From: an uncultured delta proteobacterium | GTDB taxonomy: Bacteria; Myxococcota_A; Polyangia; Polyangiales; Ga0077539 | Direction: 5' to 3' | NCBI GenBank assembly: GCA_903860995.1 | Contig: CAIOSS010000756.1 | Location: 1-11,185 of the forward strand | Length of the DNA stretch: 11,185 nucleotides | Part shown: piece after piece, positions 5,502 through 11,185 of the stretch | How the letters are laid out: every line of letters begins with the position of its first letter | Numbering within the stretch: the stretch's first letter is position 1 | Made by a program: the position numbers and the translations under genes | Notes under the pieces: generated by a model | Told to the model about the DNA's origin: nothing | The model's database searches: none | Seen by the model: only the letters and a program-made list of their open reading frames with translations

Positions 5502-6521
5502 TCAGCGCCGGTCGTACGCGCAGCGGAAGCCCAGGTTGCGCTCCCTCGCGTCGGGCAGCCGCCGCGACCGCGCCGTCGTCCTCGCCAGGAACATCGGCAG
5601 GTCAAAGGCCCCGCCGCGCACCACCCGCTCGCTGCCGTCGCGCGGCCCGGCGGGGGTCACCGCGCGGTCCGGGCGATGGCCCGCGCCGTCCGCCGAGGCC
5701 CGGTCGGCCACCCACTCCTGCGCGTTGCCGGCCATGTCGAGCGCCCCCTCGGGCGACGCCCCGCTGGGGTACGACCCCACCGGCGCCGCGAGCGCGAAGC
5801 CGTCGTCGTCGTCGCGGCACGCGGGGTCGACCGCCCCGTGGTTGAACCTCCCCGGGTCGGTCACCCACCCCCACGGGAAGGTGCGCCCGTCGCGCCCCCG
5901 CGCCGCGCGCTCCCACTCCGCCTCGGTGGGCAGCCTCCCCCCCGCCCACGCGCAGTACGCCGCCGCGTCGGCCCAGCGCACGCCCGTCACCGGCAGCGTC
6001 GCCCCGCCCGTCTGCGGCGTCCCCGGCGCGTCGAGCGGGGCAACACAGTCCCCGCGGCGCACGCAGCGGTCGTAGGCCGCGACGGTCACCTCCGTGCGGT
6101 CGATGCCGTACGCGGGCAGCCACACCTCGTGCGCCATCGCCTCGTGCGCGAAGTACTCCAGCCCGCACGTGGGGACGGCGTCCGGGAAGGGATCGACCCT
6201 GCAGACCATCAGCAGGATGTTGTAGCCCTCGCGCACCACCGGGTCGGCGACCGGGGCGCCGCGCACCGCCGCGAAGCGCTCGAGCTCGCGCACGCACATC
6301 GTCCGCGCCTGGTCGAGGCCCGCCGGGTCGGAGCCCATCACGAAGGTCCCCGCGCCCACGCGCACCACGGGCGACGGCGCCGGGGTGACGGCGCTTACCC
6401 CGCCCCGTAAAGCGACGCTCGGCAGCGGCGCCTGCGCGCGCGCCCACAGCCCCGCGAGGGCCGCCGCGAGGCCGATGGCCGGGGCGGCGCGGGGGGGGCG
6501 TGTCGGTCGCGCGGTGCTCAT
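5502..6521 (-). CDS. exported SUMF1/FGE-sulfatase-domain protein, probably not a true formylglycine-generating enzyme
   Basis: A 339-aa protein with a basic N-terminus and hydrophobic stretch (about 12-31) ending in ARAQA, so exported by Sec or held by one membrane segment. Domain motifs of the FGE-sulfatase fold follow: GTFVMGSDP (58-66), IDRTEVTVAAYDRCV (140-154), PVTGVRWADAAAYCAWAGG (177-195), RLPTEAEWERAARG (196-209), FPWG (215-218), DMAGNAQEWV (262-271), VVRGGAF (300-306) and RNLGFRCAYD (328-337). Between the first two motifs is an insert of about 70 residues with three Cys. True FGEs need a copper-binding Cys pair near the C-terminus in a context like SYCxRYR; here the corresponding region (FLARTTARSRRLPDAR) has no Cys, so formylglycine formation is unlikely and a binding or other role is more probable. 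It starts at ATG 6521 without a clear ribosome-binding site, divergent from era with a 59-bp gap. Confidence 0.87.
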   Translation of the reverse strand: MSTARPTRPPRAAPAIGLAAALAGLWARAQAPLPSVALRGGVSAVTPAPSPVVRVGAGTFVMGSDPAGLDQARTMCVRELERFAAVRGAPVADPVVREGYNILLMVCRVDPFPDAVPTCGLEYFAHEAMAHEVWLPAYGIDRTEVTVAAYDRCVRRGDCVAPLDAPGTPQTGGATLPVTGVRWADAAAYCAWAGGRLPTEAEWERAARGRDGRTFPWGWVTDPGRFNHGAVDPACRDDDDGFALAAPVGSYPSGASPEGALDMAGNAQEWVADRASADGAGHRPDRAVTPAGPRDGSERVVRGGAFDLPMFLARTTARSRRLPDARERNLGFRCAYDRR

Positions 6522-6538
6522 CGGTCGCTGCGGGGGGA

Positions 6539-6567
6539 TTGTTTACACCCGGTGGATGCCGCATAAG
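6539..6567 (+). promoter_or_regulatory. candidate promoter for era-der
   Basis: TTGTTT (6539-6544) and CATAAG (6562-6567) are spaced 17 bp apart; an overlapping better -35, TTTACA (6542-6547, five of six matches), would leave only 14 bp. A start site near 6574 would give a leader of only about 7 bases before the era ATG, in line with the lack of a ribosome-binding site there. The region is locally AT-rich. The -35 match is modest. Confidence 0.35.
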
Positions 6568-6583
6568 CAGCCCCGCCCTTATG
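6562..6583. promoter_or_regulatory. inverted repeat spanning the era start codon
   Basis: CATAAG (6562-6567) and CTTATG (6578-6583) are perfect 6-bp reverse complements with a 10-base spacer. The left arm coincides with the candidate -10 element and the right arm contains the ATG of era. It could be an operator for a dimeric regulator of the divergent SUMF1/era region, or, if in the mRNA, a weak hairpin hiding the start codon. Confidence 0.35.
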
Positions 6584-7534
6584 ACAGATACCCCTGAATC
6601 GAACGCTCTGCCCATCACCCGCGCGGGTTACGTCGCGCTGGTGGGCCGCCCCAACGTGGGCAAGAGCACCCTGCTCAACGCCCTCGTAGGCGAGTCCCTC
6701 TCCATCGTCACCCCCAACCCGGAGACCACCCGCGACCGCGTGATGGCCGTCGTCACCCGCCCGCAGGGTCTGCCGGCGCAGCTCGTGATCGTCGACACCC
6801 CCGGAATCCACCGGCCGCACCGCAAGCTCGGCGAGTACATGAACGCCGAGGCCCGCGCCGCCGCCGAGGGGGCCGACGTGGTGGTCATGGTCGTCGACGC
6901 GAGCGACGGCCACGCGGGCCCGAGCCGCGAGGAGTACGTGCTGGAGGCCCTCGCGGGCGTCACGACGCGGGTGTTCCTGGTGATCAACAAGATCGACCGG
7001 GTGAAGACGCGCGAGGCCCTGCTGCCGCTCATCGAGGCCTACGCCAAGAAGCGGGAATTCGCGGCCATCGTGCCCATCGCGGCGGAGAAGGACGACGGCG
7101 TCGGGCACCTGATGCGCGCGCTGGTCGACGAGCTCCCCGAAGGCGGGGCGCTCTTCGCCGACGACACGCTCACCGACCGGCCGGAGAAGTACTTCGTGGC
7201 CGAGCGCATCCGCGAGGCGGTGATCGGCGAGACCGGCGCCGAGGTGCCGTACGTGACCGCGGTGGAGATCGAGAGCTACGACGAGCGGCCGGCGGTGCCG
7301 CGCATCCGGGCGGCCATCCACGTCGAGCGCGACGGGCAGAAGAAGATCCTGGTGGGGTCGGGCGGCGAGAAGATCAAGGCGATCGGCGCGCGGGCGCGGT
7401 CGAGCATCGAGCAGTTCCTGGGGAAGCAGGTGTTCCTGGAGCTGTGGGTGCAGGTGACGCCAGACTGGACGCGCAACGCCGACGCGTTGAAGACGCTCGG
7501 GTACGTGCAGGCAGAGAAGGGTGACGCGAAATGA
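6581..7534 (+). CDS. era: GTPase Era (30S ribosome assembly)
   Basis: A 317-aa protein close to the usual length of about 300. The G-domain (about 15-185) shows G1 GRPNVGKST (22-30), G2 TTRDR (49-53), G3 DTPG (72-75) and G4 NKID (136-139). The C-terminal KH domain carries the typical VGSGGEKIKAIG (258-269) and FLGKQVFLELWVQV (279-292). Era binds the 3' end of 16S rRNA and precursor 30S particles and couples GTP hydrolysis to 30S maturation in the cytosol. Start: ATG at 6581 puts the product in register with other Eras; upstream in-frame starts would add an odd leader overlapping the SUMF1 gene start. No ribosome-binding site is seen, perhaps because the transcript is almost leaderless. The TGA overlaps the ATG of der by 4 bp, so the two are translationally coupled. 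The common partner rnc is not next to it here. Confidence 0.96.
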   Translation: MTDTPESNALPITRAGYVALVGRPNVGKSTLLNALVGESLSIVTPNPETTRDRVMAVVTRPQGLPAQLVIVDTPGIHRPHRKLGEYMNAEARAAAEGADVVVMVVDASDGHAGPSREEYVLEALAGVTTRVFLVINKIDRVKTREALLPLIEAYAKKREFAAIVPIAAEKDDGVGHLMRALVDELPEGGALFADDTLTDRPEKYFVAERIREAVIGETGAEVPYVTAVEIESYDERPAVPRIRAAIHVERDGQKKILVGSGGEKIKAIGARARSSIEQFLGKQVFLELWVQVTPDWTRNADALKTLGYVQAEKGDAK

Positions 7535-8961
7535 GCCGCAGCGATCGGGCAGAACTCCCCGCCGAGGTTCGCGTCGCGCGCGGCAACCGCCCGCTGGTGG
7601 CGATCGTCGGGCGCCCCAACGTGGGCAAGAGCACCCTCTTCAACCGCCTCGTGGGCAAGCACCTGGCCATCGTGCAGGACGAGCCGGGGGTGACCCGCGA
7701 CCGGCACTTCGCCGACGCCGAGGTGCGCGGCCGGGCCTACGTGCTGGTCGACACCGGCGGCTTCGAGCACGACGCCAAGGACGCGATGATGGCCGGCGTG
7801 CGCGACCAGGTGAAGCTGGCCGTCGCCGAGGCCGACCTGGTGATCTTCGTGGCCGACGGCACGGTGCCCCTCACCGAGGCCGACCACGAGGCGCTGAAGC
7901 TCCTGCGCAAGGCGGGGCGGCCGGTGATCTACCTGGCCAACAAGGCCGATAGCGCGTCGCGGGCGATGGAGGCGATGGAGCTGTACCGCGCCGGCGCCGA
8001 CCAGGTGATCGCGGTGAGCGCGCTGCACGGCCGCGGGTTGGTCGAGCTCGACGCCGCGCTCGAGAAGATGATGCCCGAGGACACGGCGGAGGACGTTCCG
8101 CTGGACGAGAACGTCGCGCGCGTGGCGGTGGTGGGCCGGCCCAACGCGGGCAAGAGCTCGCTGATCAACAAGCTCATCGGGAGTGAGCGGCTGCTGGTGA
8201 CGGACGTGCCGGGCACGACCCGCGACGCCATCGACACGCTCGTGACCAAGGGGGAGAAGCAGTACGTGTTCGTCGACACGGCGGGCATCCGGCGCAAGCG
8301 CTCGGTGTCGGCGCCCGTGGAGATGACCAGCGTGATGCAGGCCATCCGGGCGATGGAGCGCTGCGACGTGGTGGTGGTGCTCCTCGACGTGACGGAGAAC
8401 CTGTCGGATCAAGACCTGCGGCTGATCTCGCTGGCGGAGGAGCGCGGCCGGGCGGTGATCCTCGGGCTCAACAAGGTCGACAAGGTCGACATGGCGACGG
8501 AGCGCAAGGCCGTGGCCGAGGCGCACCGGAAGCTCACCTTCGCGCCGTGGATCCCGATCCTGAAGATGTCGGCCAAGGCGGGGCGGGGGACGAGCAACCT
8601 GCTCGCGATGGTCGACCGCGCGTGGGAGTCACACGGCAAGCGCATCGGCACGGGCGAGGTGAACCGCTTCTTCGAGGAGGTGATCACCAAGCACCCGCCG
8701 CCCGTGCACGCGGGCCGCTCGCCGCGCATCTACTACATCAGCCAGGTGGGCACGCACCCGCCGCGCTTCGCGGCGGTGGTGAACTACATCGAGGCGATGG
8801 CCGAGAGCTACGCGCGCTACATGCAGAACCAACTGCGCGAGCGCTTCGGCTTCGAGGCGGTGCCGGTGCGCGTGAGCTTCCGCGCGAAGCGCAAGCGCGA
8901 CGACCTGTCGGGCCCTCCGAAGCCCTCGATGCAGGCCAACAAGCCCCGCCGCGGGGGGTGA
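7531..8961 (+). CDS. der: GTPase Der/EngA (50S ribosome assembly)
   Basis: A 476-aa protein with the diagnostic tandem GTPase domains. Domain 1 (about 20-185): GRPNVGKST (27-35), PGVTRDR (52-58), DTGG (74-77), NKAD (137-140). Domain 2 (about 195-365): GRPNAGKSS (202-210), PGTTRDA (227-233), DTAG (249-252), NKVD (314-317), SAKA (347-350). A KH-like domain follows (about 370-455; for example YYISQVGTHPPRF at 401-413), then a basic tail (KRKRDD and KPRRGG). Der acts in late 50S subunit maturation in the cytosol. The start ATG at 7531 overlaps the era stop as ATGA, and AGAAGGG at 7515-7521 is a good ribosome-binding site 9 bases upstream. Length and motifs are normal and nothing seems broken. Confidence 0.97.
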   Translation: MSRSDRAELPAEVRVARGNRPLVAIVGRPNVGKSTLFNRLVGKHLAIVQDEPGVTRDRHFADAEVRGRAYVLVDTGGFEHDAKDAMMAGVRDQVKLAVAEADLVIFVADGTVPLTEADHEALKLLRKAGRPVIYLANKADSASRAMEAMELYRAGADQVIAVSALHGRGLVELDAALEKMMPEDTAEDVPLDENVARVAVVGRPNAGKSSLINKLIGSERLLVTDVPGTTRDAIDTLVTKGEKQYVFVDTAGIRRKRSVSAPVEMTSVMQAIRAMERCDVVVVLLDVTENLSDQDLRLISLAEERGRAVILGLNKVDKVDMATERKAVAEAHRKLTFAPWIPILKMSAKAGRGTSNLLAMVDRAWESHGKRIGTGEVNRFFEEVITKHPPPVHAGRSPRIYYISQVGTHPPRFAAVVNYIEAMAESYARYMQNQLRERFGFEAVPVRVSFRAKRKRDDLSGPPKPSMQANKPRRGG

Positions 8962-8963
8962 GT

Positions 8964-8979
8964 CGGGCGCCATCGCCCG
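8964..8979 (+). terminator. short hairpin just after der
   Basis: CGGGCG and CGCCCG form a perfect 6-bp stem with loop CCAT, beginning 3 bases after the der stop. No T-run follows, so it is at best a weak or factor-assisted terminator. Position is the main support. Confidence 0.35.
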
Positions 8980-9039
8980 GCGCTGCCTCAATCCCCCGGA
9001 ACCTCACCCCCCTCACGGCGGTGTCGTGCAGCCATCGCC

Positions 9040-9294
9040 GTGCTGCGCGCCCCCTCGCTCCACCTCCTCGCGCCCTGCGCCCTGATCCTGCTGCCGCAGA
9101 CCGCGCGGGCGCAGTGCCCGCTCCTCGGAGACGCCACCGCTCCCATGCCGCTCGCATCCCCCCATGCGCGCCGACCGCGATGCCCGTTGACCGCCGTGCC
9201 GCGCGGGGTGTCCTCTCGGCGTCTGGAGGTCTCCGATGCGCCCAGTCTCCCGCCTCGCGCTGCTCACCGCCGCACTCTCGCTCGTCGCCTGTAG
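9040..9294 (+). CDS. doubtful small ORF with a signal-peptide-like start, possibly a gene remnant
   Basis: From a GTG at 9040 the frame begins like a Sec signal peptide: basic start, hydrophobic core (LHLLAPCALILLP) and ARAQ cleavage-type site near residue 25. The first 29 codons all end in G or C, as in genes of this window; after about residue 30 this bias fades, the peptide becomes Arg/Pro-rich, and the frame overlaps the first 59 bases of the much better supported lipoprotein gene at 9236. No ribosome-binding site is clear. It may be the degraded 5' end of a secreted-protein gene, or chance in GC-rich DNA. Apart from this ORF and the hairpin, I see nothing else in the 274-bp gap 8962-9235. 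Confidence 0.22.
   Translation: MLRAPSLHLLAPCALILLPQTARAQCPLLGDATAPMPLASPHARRPRCPLTAVPRGVSSRRLEVSDAPSLPPRAAHRRTLARRL
9225..9230 (+). promoter_or_regulatory. strong ribosome-binding site of the large lipoprotein gene
   Basis: GGAGGT lies 5 bases before the ATG at 9236 and fixes the start of the Cys-rich lipoprotein. It is the clearest Shine-Dalgarno sequence in the window; most other genes here have weak ones. Confidence 0.75.
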
Positions 9295-11185
9295 CGGCGA
9301 GGTCTCGGTCGTCGGCGGAGACGCCAGCGTCCCGATCGACCTCGGCGTCCAGGACATCGGCCTCCCCGATGTCCCCTCGGCCATGGACGTTCCGCTCCCC
9401 ATCGACGCCCCCGACGCGCCCGACGTCCCGCCGGCCGACACCGGCCCCGCGCGCTGCGCCGCCGACCCCGACTGCGTCGGCAGCCCCGGGGGCCCGGCCT
9501 GCGACGTCGCCTCGGGCCGCTGCGTCACCTGCACCCCGGCGAGCGACCGCTGCCCCGCGGGCCAGTATTGCGTCGGCGCCACCAACACCTGCGCCGCCGG
9601 CTGCCGCGACGACCTGTCCTGCGGGGGCGGCGGGGCCGACGGCGGCGCCGGCAGCACGCGGCGCTGCGACACCAACACCCGCGCCTGCGTCGACTGCATC
9701 ACCGACGAGCACTGCCCCTCCGGCACCCTCTGCGTCGGCAACCTCTGCGTCGCCGGCTGCAGCGCCGCCCGCGCGTGCCCGTCGTCCCAGCAGTGCTGCT
9801 CGGGCGCCTGCGTCGACGCGCAGAGCAACACCGCCCACTGCGGCGCCTGCGACCAGCGCTGCGCCGTCGCCAACGCCTCGCCCCGCTGCCTCAACGGCGC
9901 GTGCACCGTCGCCGCCTGCGTCGCCCCCTTCGGCGACTGCGACGGCACCCCCGGCAACGGCTGCGAGGTCGACACCTCCCGCGACGTCGCCCACTGCGGC
10001 GGCTGCGGCGCGCCCTGCGCCGCGCGGCCCAACACCGCCGCGAGCTGCGCCGGGGGCGCCTGCGTGTACGCCTGCGCCGCGGGCTTCGCGGACTGCGACG
10101 GCGACCCGAGCAACGGCTGCGAGGTCGACACCCGCACCAGCACCACGCACTGCGGCGGCTGCGGCGCGCGCTGCTCCCCGGCCAACGCCACGGCCGCCTG
10201 CGCGGCGGGCGCGTGCACCATCGGCGCGTGCACCGGGGGCTACGGCGACTGCGACGGCAACGTCACCAACGGCTGCGAGGCCGACCTCCCGGTGTCGGTG
10301 AGCCACTGCGGCGCGTGCGGCAACCGCTGCCCCGCCAGCGCCAACGCGGCGCCGGTGTGCGTCGGCGGGGCGTGCTCGTCGGTGTGCACCGCGGGCTTCG
10401 CCGACTGCGACAGCGCCCCGGGCACCGGGTGCGAGGTCGACGTGCGCGTCGACGGCAACCACTGCGGCAGCTGCGGCCGGCGGTGCAGCAGCGTCGGGGG
10501 CACCTCCACCTGCGCGACCGGCGCGTGCACGGTGCGCTGCGACGCGGGCCGCGGCGACTGCGACGGCAACGCGCTCACCGGCTGCGAGGTCGACCTGCGC
10601 GCGAGCAGCGCCCACTGCGGCGCCTGCGGCGTGGCCTGCGACGCCAACGCGGCCTGCGCCGTGGTCGGCGGCGCCCCGGGGTGCGCGTGCAACCCGGGCT
10701 ACACGGGCAGCGGGCTCGCCTGCGTCGACGTCGACGAGTGCCTCGCGGGCAACGGCGGCTGCGACGCCAACGCCACCTGCATCAACACCGTCGGCGGGCG
10801 CACCTGCACCTGCAACACGGCCTTCACGGGCAACGGGCTCACCTGCGCGCCGGTGGTGATCGAGCTCACCATCGCGGCCAGCACCACGGGCTACAACGTC
10901 TTCCTCCAGGCGGGGGCGCCGATGATCCCTCGGGTGGTGCAGGTCACGGTGAACCCGGGCGTGGTGGTGAGCTCGACGAGCCCCGCGGCGCCGGCCTTCG
11001 TCTCCGGGGCCCTGCGCCCCGGCTCCGAGCTGCGCATCGTCAACCGCGGCACCATCGTGGGCGCTGGGGGCGCTGGGGGCGCCGGGGGCGGCTACGGCAA
11101 CGGCTCGCCCAACCCGCAGAGCCCCGGGGCGCCGGGCGGCGCGGCCATCTCGACCAGCGTGCGCCTGGTGATCGACAACACCAGC
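9236..11185 (+). CDS. large cysteine-rich repeat lipoprotein with EGF domain and phage-adhesin-like tip, partial at the right edge
   Basis: The frame is open for 650 codons from ATG 9236 to the last base. MRPVSRLALLTAALSLVAC is a lipoprotein signal with Cys19 acylated. Residues 20-70 are an Asp/Pro-rich tether. Residues about 70-200 hold irregular Cys motifs (CPAGQYC, CPSGTLC, CPSSQQCC). Residues 228-482 are five tandem units of 48-52 residues, each with eight Cys and the pattern DCD...GCEVD...HCGxCGxxC, a repeat type I know from many myxobacterial surface proteins. An EGF-like domain of calcium-binding type starts at DVDEC (498-502) and ends near Cys537. Then follows a Cys-free beta-type region (about 538-608) and a glycine-rich stretch (609-619, GAGGAGGAGGG) with a Pro/Gly/Asn-rich segment. 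The likely product is a surface stalk with an exposed tip for binding or adhesion (inference). The C-terminus is missing. It is probably transcribed separately from der, with a strong ribosome-binding site of its own. Confidence 0.85.
   Translation, partial: MRPVSRLALLTAALSLVACSGEVSVVGGDASVPIDLGVQDIGLPDVPSAMDVPLPIDAPDAPDVPPADTGPARCAADPDCVGSPGGPACDVASGRCVTCTPASDRCPAGQYCVGATNTCAAGCRDDLSCGGGGADGGAGSTRRCDTNTRACVDCITDEHCPSGTLCVGNLCVAGCSAARACPSSQQCCSGACVDAQSNTAHCGACDQRCAVANASPRCLNGACTVAACVAPFGDCDGTPGNGCEVDTSRDVAHCGGCGAPCAARPNTAASCAGGACVYACAAGFADCDGDPSNGCEVDTRTSTTHCGGCGARCSPANATAACAAGACTIGACTGGYGDCDGNVTNGCEADLPVSVSHCGACGNRCPASANAAPVCVGGACSSVCTAGFADCDSAPGTGCEVDVRVDGNHCGSCGRRCSSVGGTSTCATGACTVRCDAGRGDCDGNALTGCEVDLRASSAHCGACGVACDANAACAVVGGAPGCACNPGYTGSGLACVDVDECLAGNGGCDANATCINTVGGRTCTCNTAFTGNGLTCAPVVIELTIAASTTGYNVFLQAGAPMIPRVVQVTVNPGVVVSSTSPAAPAFVSGALRPGSELRIVNRGTIVGAGGAGGAGGGYGNGSPNPQSPGAPGGAAISTSVRLVIDNTS
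9917..10681 (+). repeat. five tandem coding repeats of about 156 bp (52 residues, eight Cys each)
   Basis: Unit starts at the first Cys codon lie at 9917, 10073, 10229, 10385 and 10538, giving periods of 156, 156, 156 and 153 bp; the last unit is shorter and runs into the EGF region. Units 1 and 2 share an identical 20-base block at 9956-9975 and 10112-10131, exactly 156 bp apart. The conserved core is DCD, then GCEVD, then HCG and CG with fixed spacing. A half unit (HCGACDQRC) precedes the array. Near-exact periodicity suggests growth by unequal crossing-over. Confidence 0.85.
11060..11086 (+). repeat. 9-bp tandem repeat encoding Gly-Ala-Gly
   Basis: GGCGCTGGG occurs twice and a third copy differs by one base (GGCGCCGGG). 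It encodes the start of the glycine-rich stretch of the large lipoprotein and keeps the frame if copy number changes. Confidence 0.7.

Noticed and set aside
8547..10301. Plus-strand open frame of 584 codons through the der end and the lipoprotein
   Set aside because: Out of phase with both real genes; the peptide is a Pro/Ala/Thr/Ser string produced by the repeat codons read in the wrong phase.
8738..10615. Minus-strand open frame of 625 codons opposite der and the Cys-rich lipoprotein
   Set aside because: Ala/Gly/Val/Arg-rich shadow of the repeat array; the plus-strand frame has a signal peptide, ribosome-binding site and domains.
9917..10681. Regular repeats considered as a CRISPR array
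   Set aside because: The period is 156 bp, units are coding throughout in one frame with conserved Cys, and there are no unique spacers.

Overview
The window is a very G+C-rich stretch (about three quarters G+C by eye, third codon positions almost all G or C). It carries densely packed genes with lipoprotein-type signal peptides, a SUMF1/FGE-sulfatase-domain protein, a phosphatase fused to a cyclic-nucleotide sensor, and a long cysteine-rich lipoprotein built from 'DCDG...GCE.D...HCG.CG' repeats. These traits together suggest a myxobacterium or relative (phylum Myxococcota, perhaps Polyangiales/Nannocystales-like). The assignment rests on gene style, not on a marker-gene tree. I see no tRNA, rRNA, CRISPR array, transposase, integrase or phage gene block, so this looks like ordinary chromosome.

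Layout, left to right. (1) Bases 1-796, minus strand: the N-terminal 265 codons of a LuxC-like acyl-CoA reductase/aldehyde dehydrogenase running off the left edge. Its start codon overlaps head-to-head with a small basic hypothetical protein on the plus strand (795-1154). (2) 1282-4203, plus strand: a PP2C-type phosphatase with a C-terminal cNMP-binding domain, followed 3 bp later by a polytopic GT-C glycosyltransferase resembling the AftB group; probably one transcript. (3) 4296-4877, plus strand: a predicted lipoprotein whose frame is cut by an amber codon but continues, with strongly coding-like codon use, to a TGA at 5046-5048. (4) 5109-6521, minus strand: a small Cys-rich lipoprotein and, upstream of it, an exported SUMF1-domain protein. 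(5) 6581-8961, plus strand: era and der (engA), the two ribosome-assembly GTPases, overlapping by 4 bp. (6) 9236 to the right edge, plus strand: the first 650 codons of a large surface lipoprotein with a Cys-rich repeat stalk, a calcium-binding-type EGF domain and a glycine-rich C-terminal region that resembles phage tail-fibre tips.

The window mixes housekeeping (era-der), signalling (PP2C-cNMP), envelope glycosylation (GT-C) and surface or exported proteins (three lipoproteins and a SUMF1 protein). Only the PP2C/GT pair and the era/der pair are tight enough to be called operons with any confidence. The items most worth a second look are the amber-interrupted lipoprotein, the phage-adhesin-like tip of the large lipoprotein, the inverted repeat spanning the era start codon, and the head-to-head overlap of the LuxC-like gene with its neighbour. 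I found no clear evidence of a wholly new multi-gene system.
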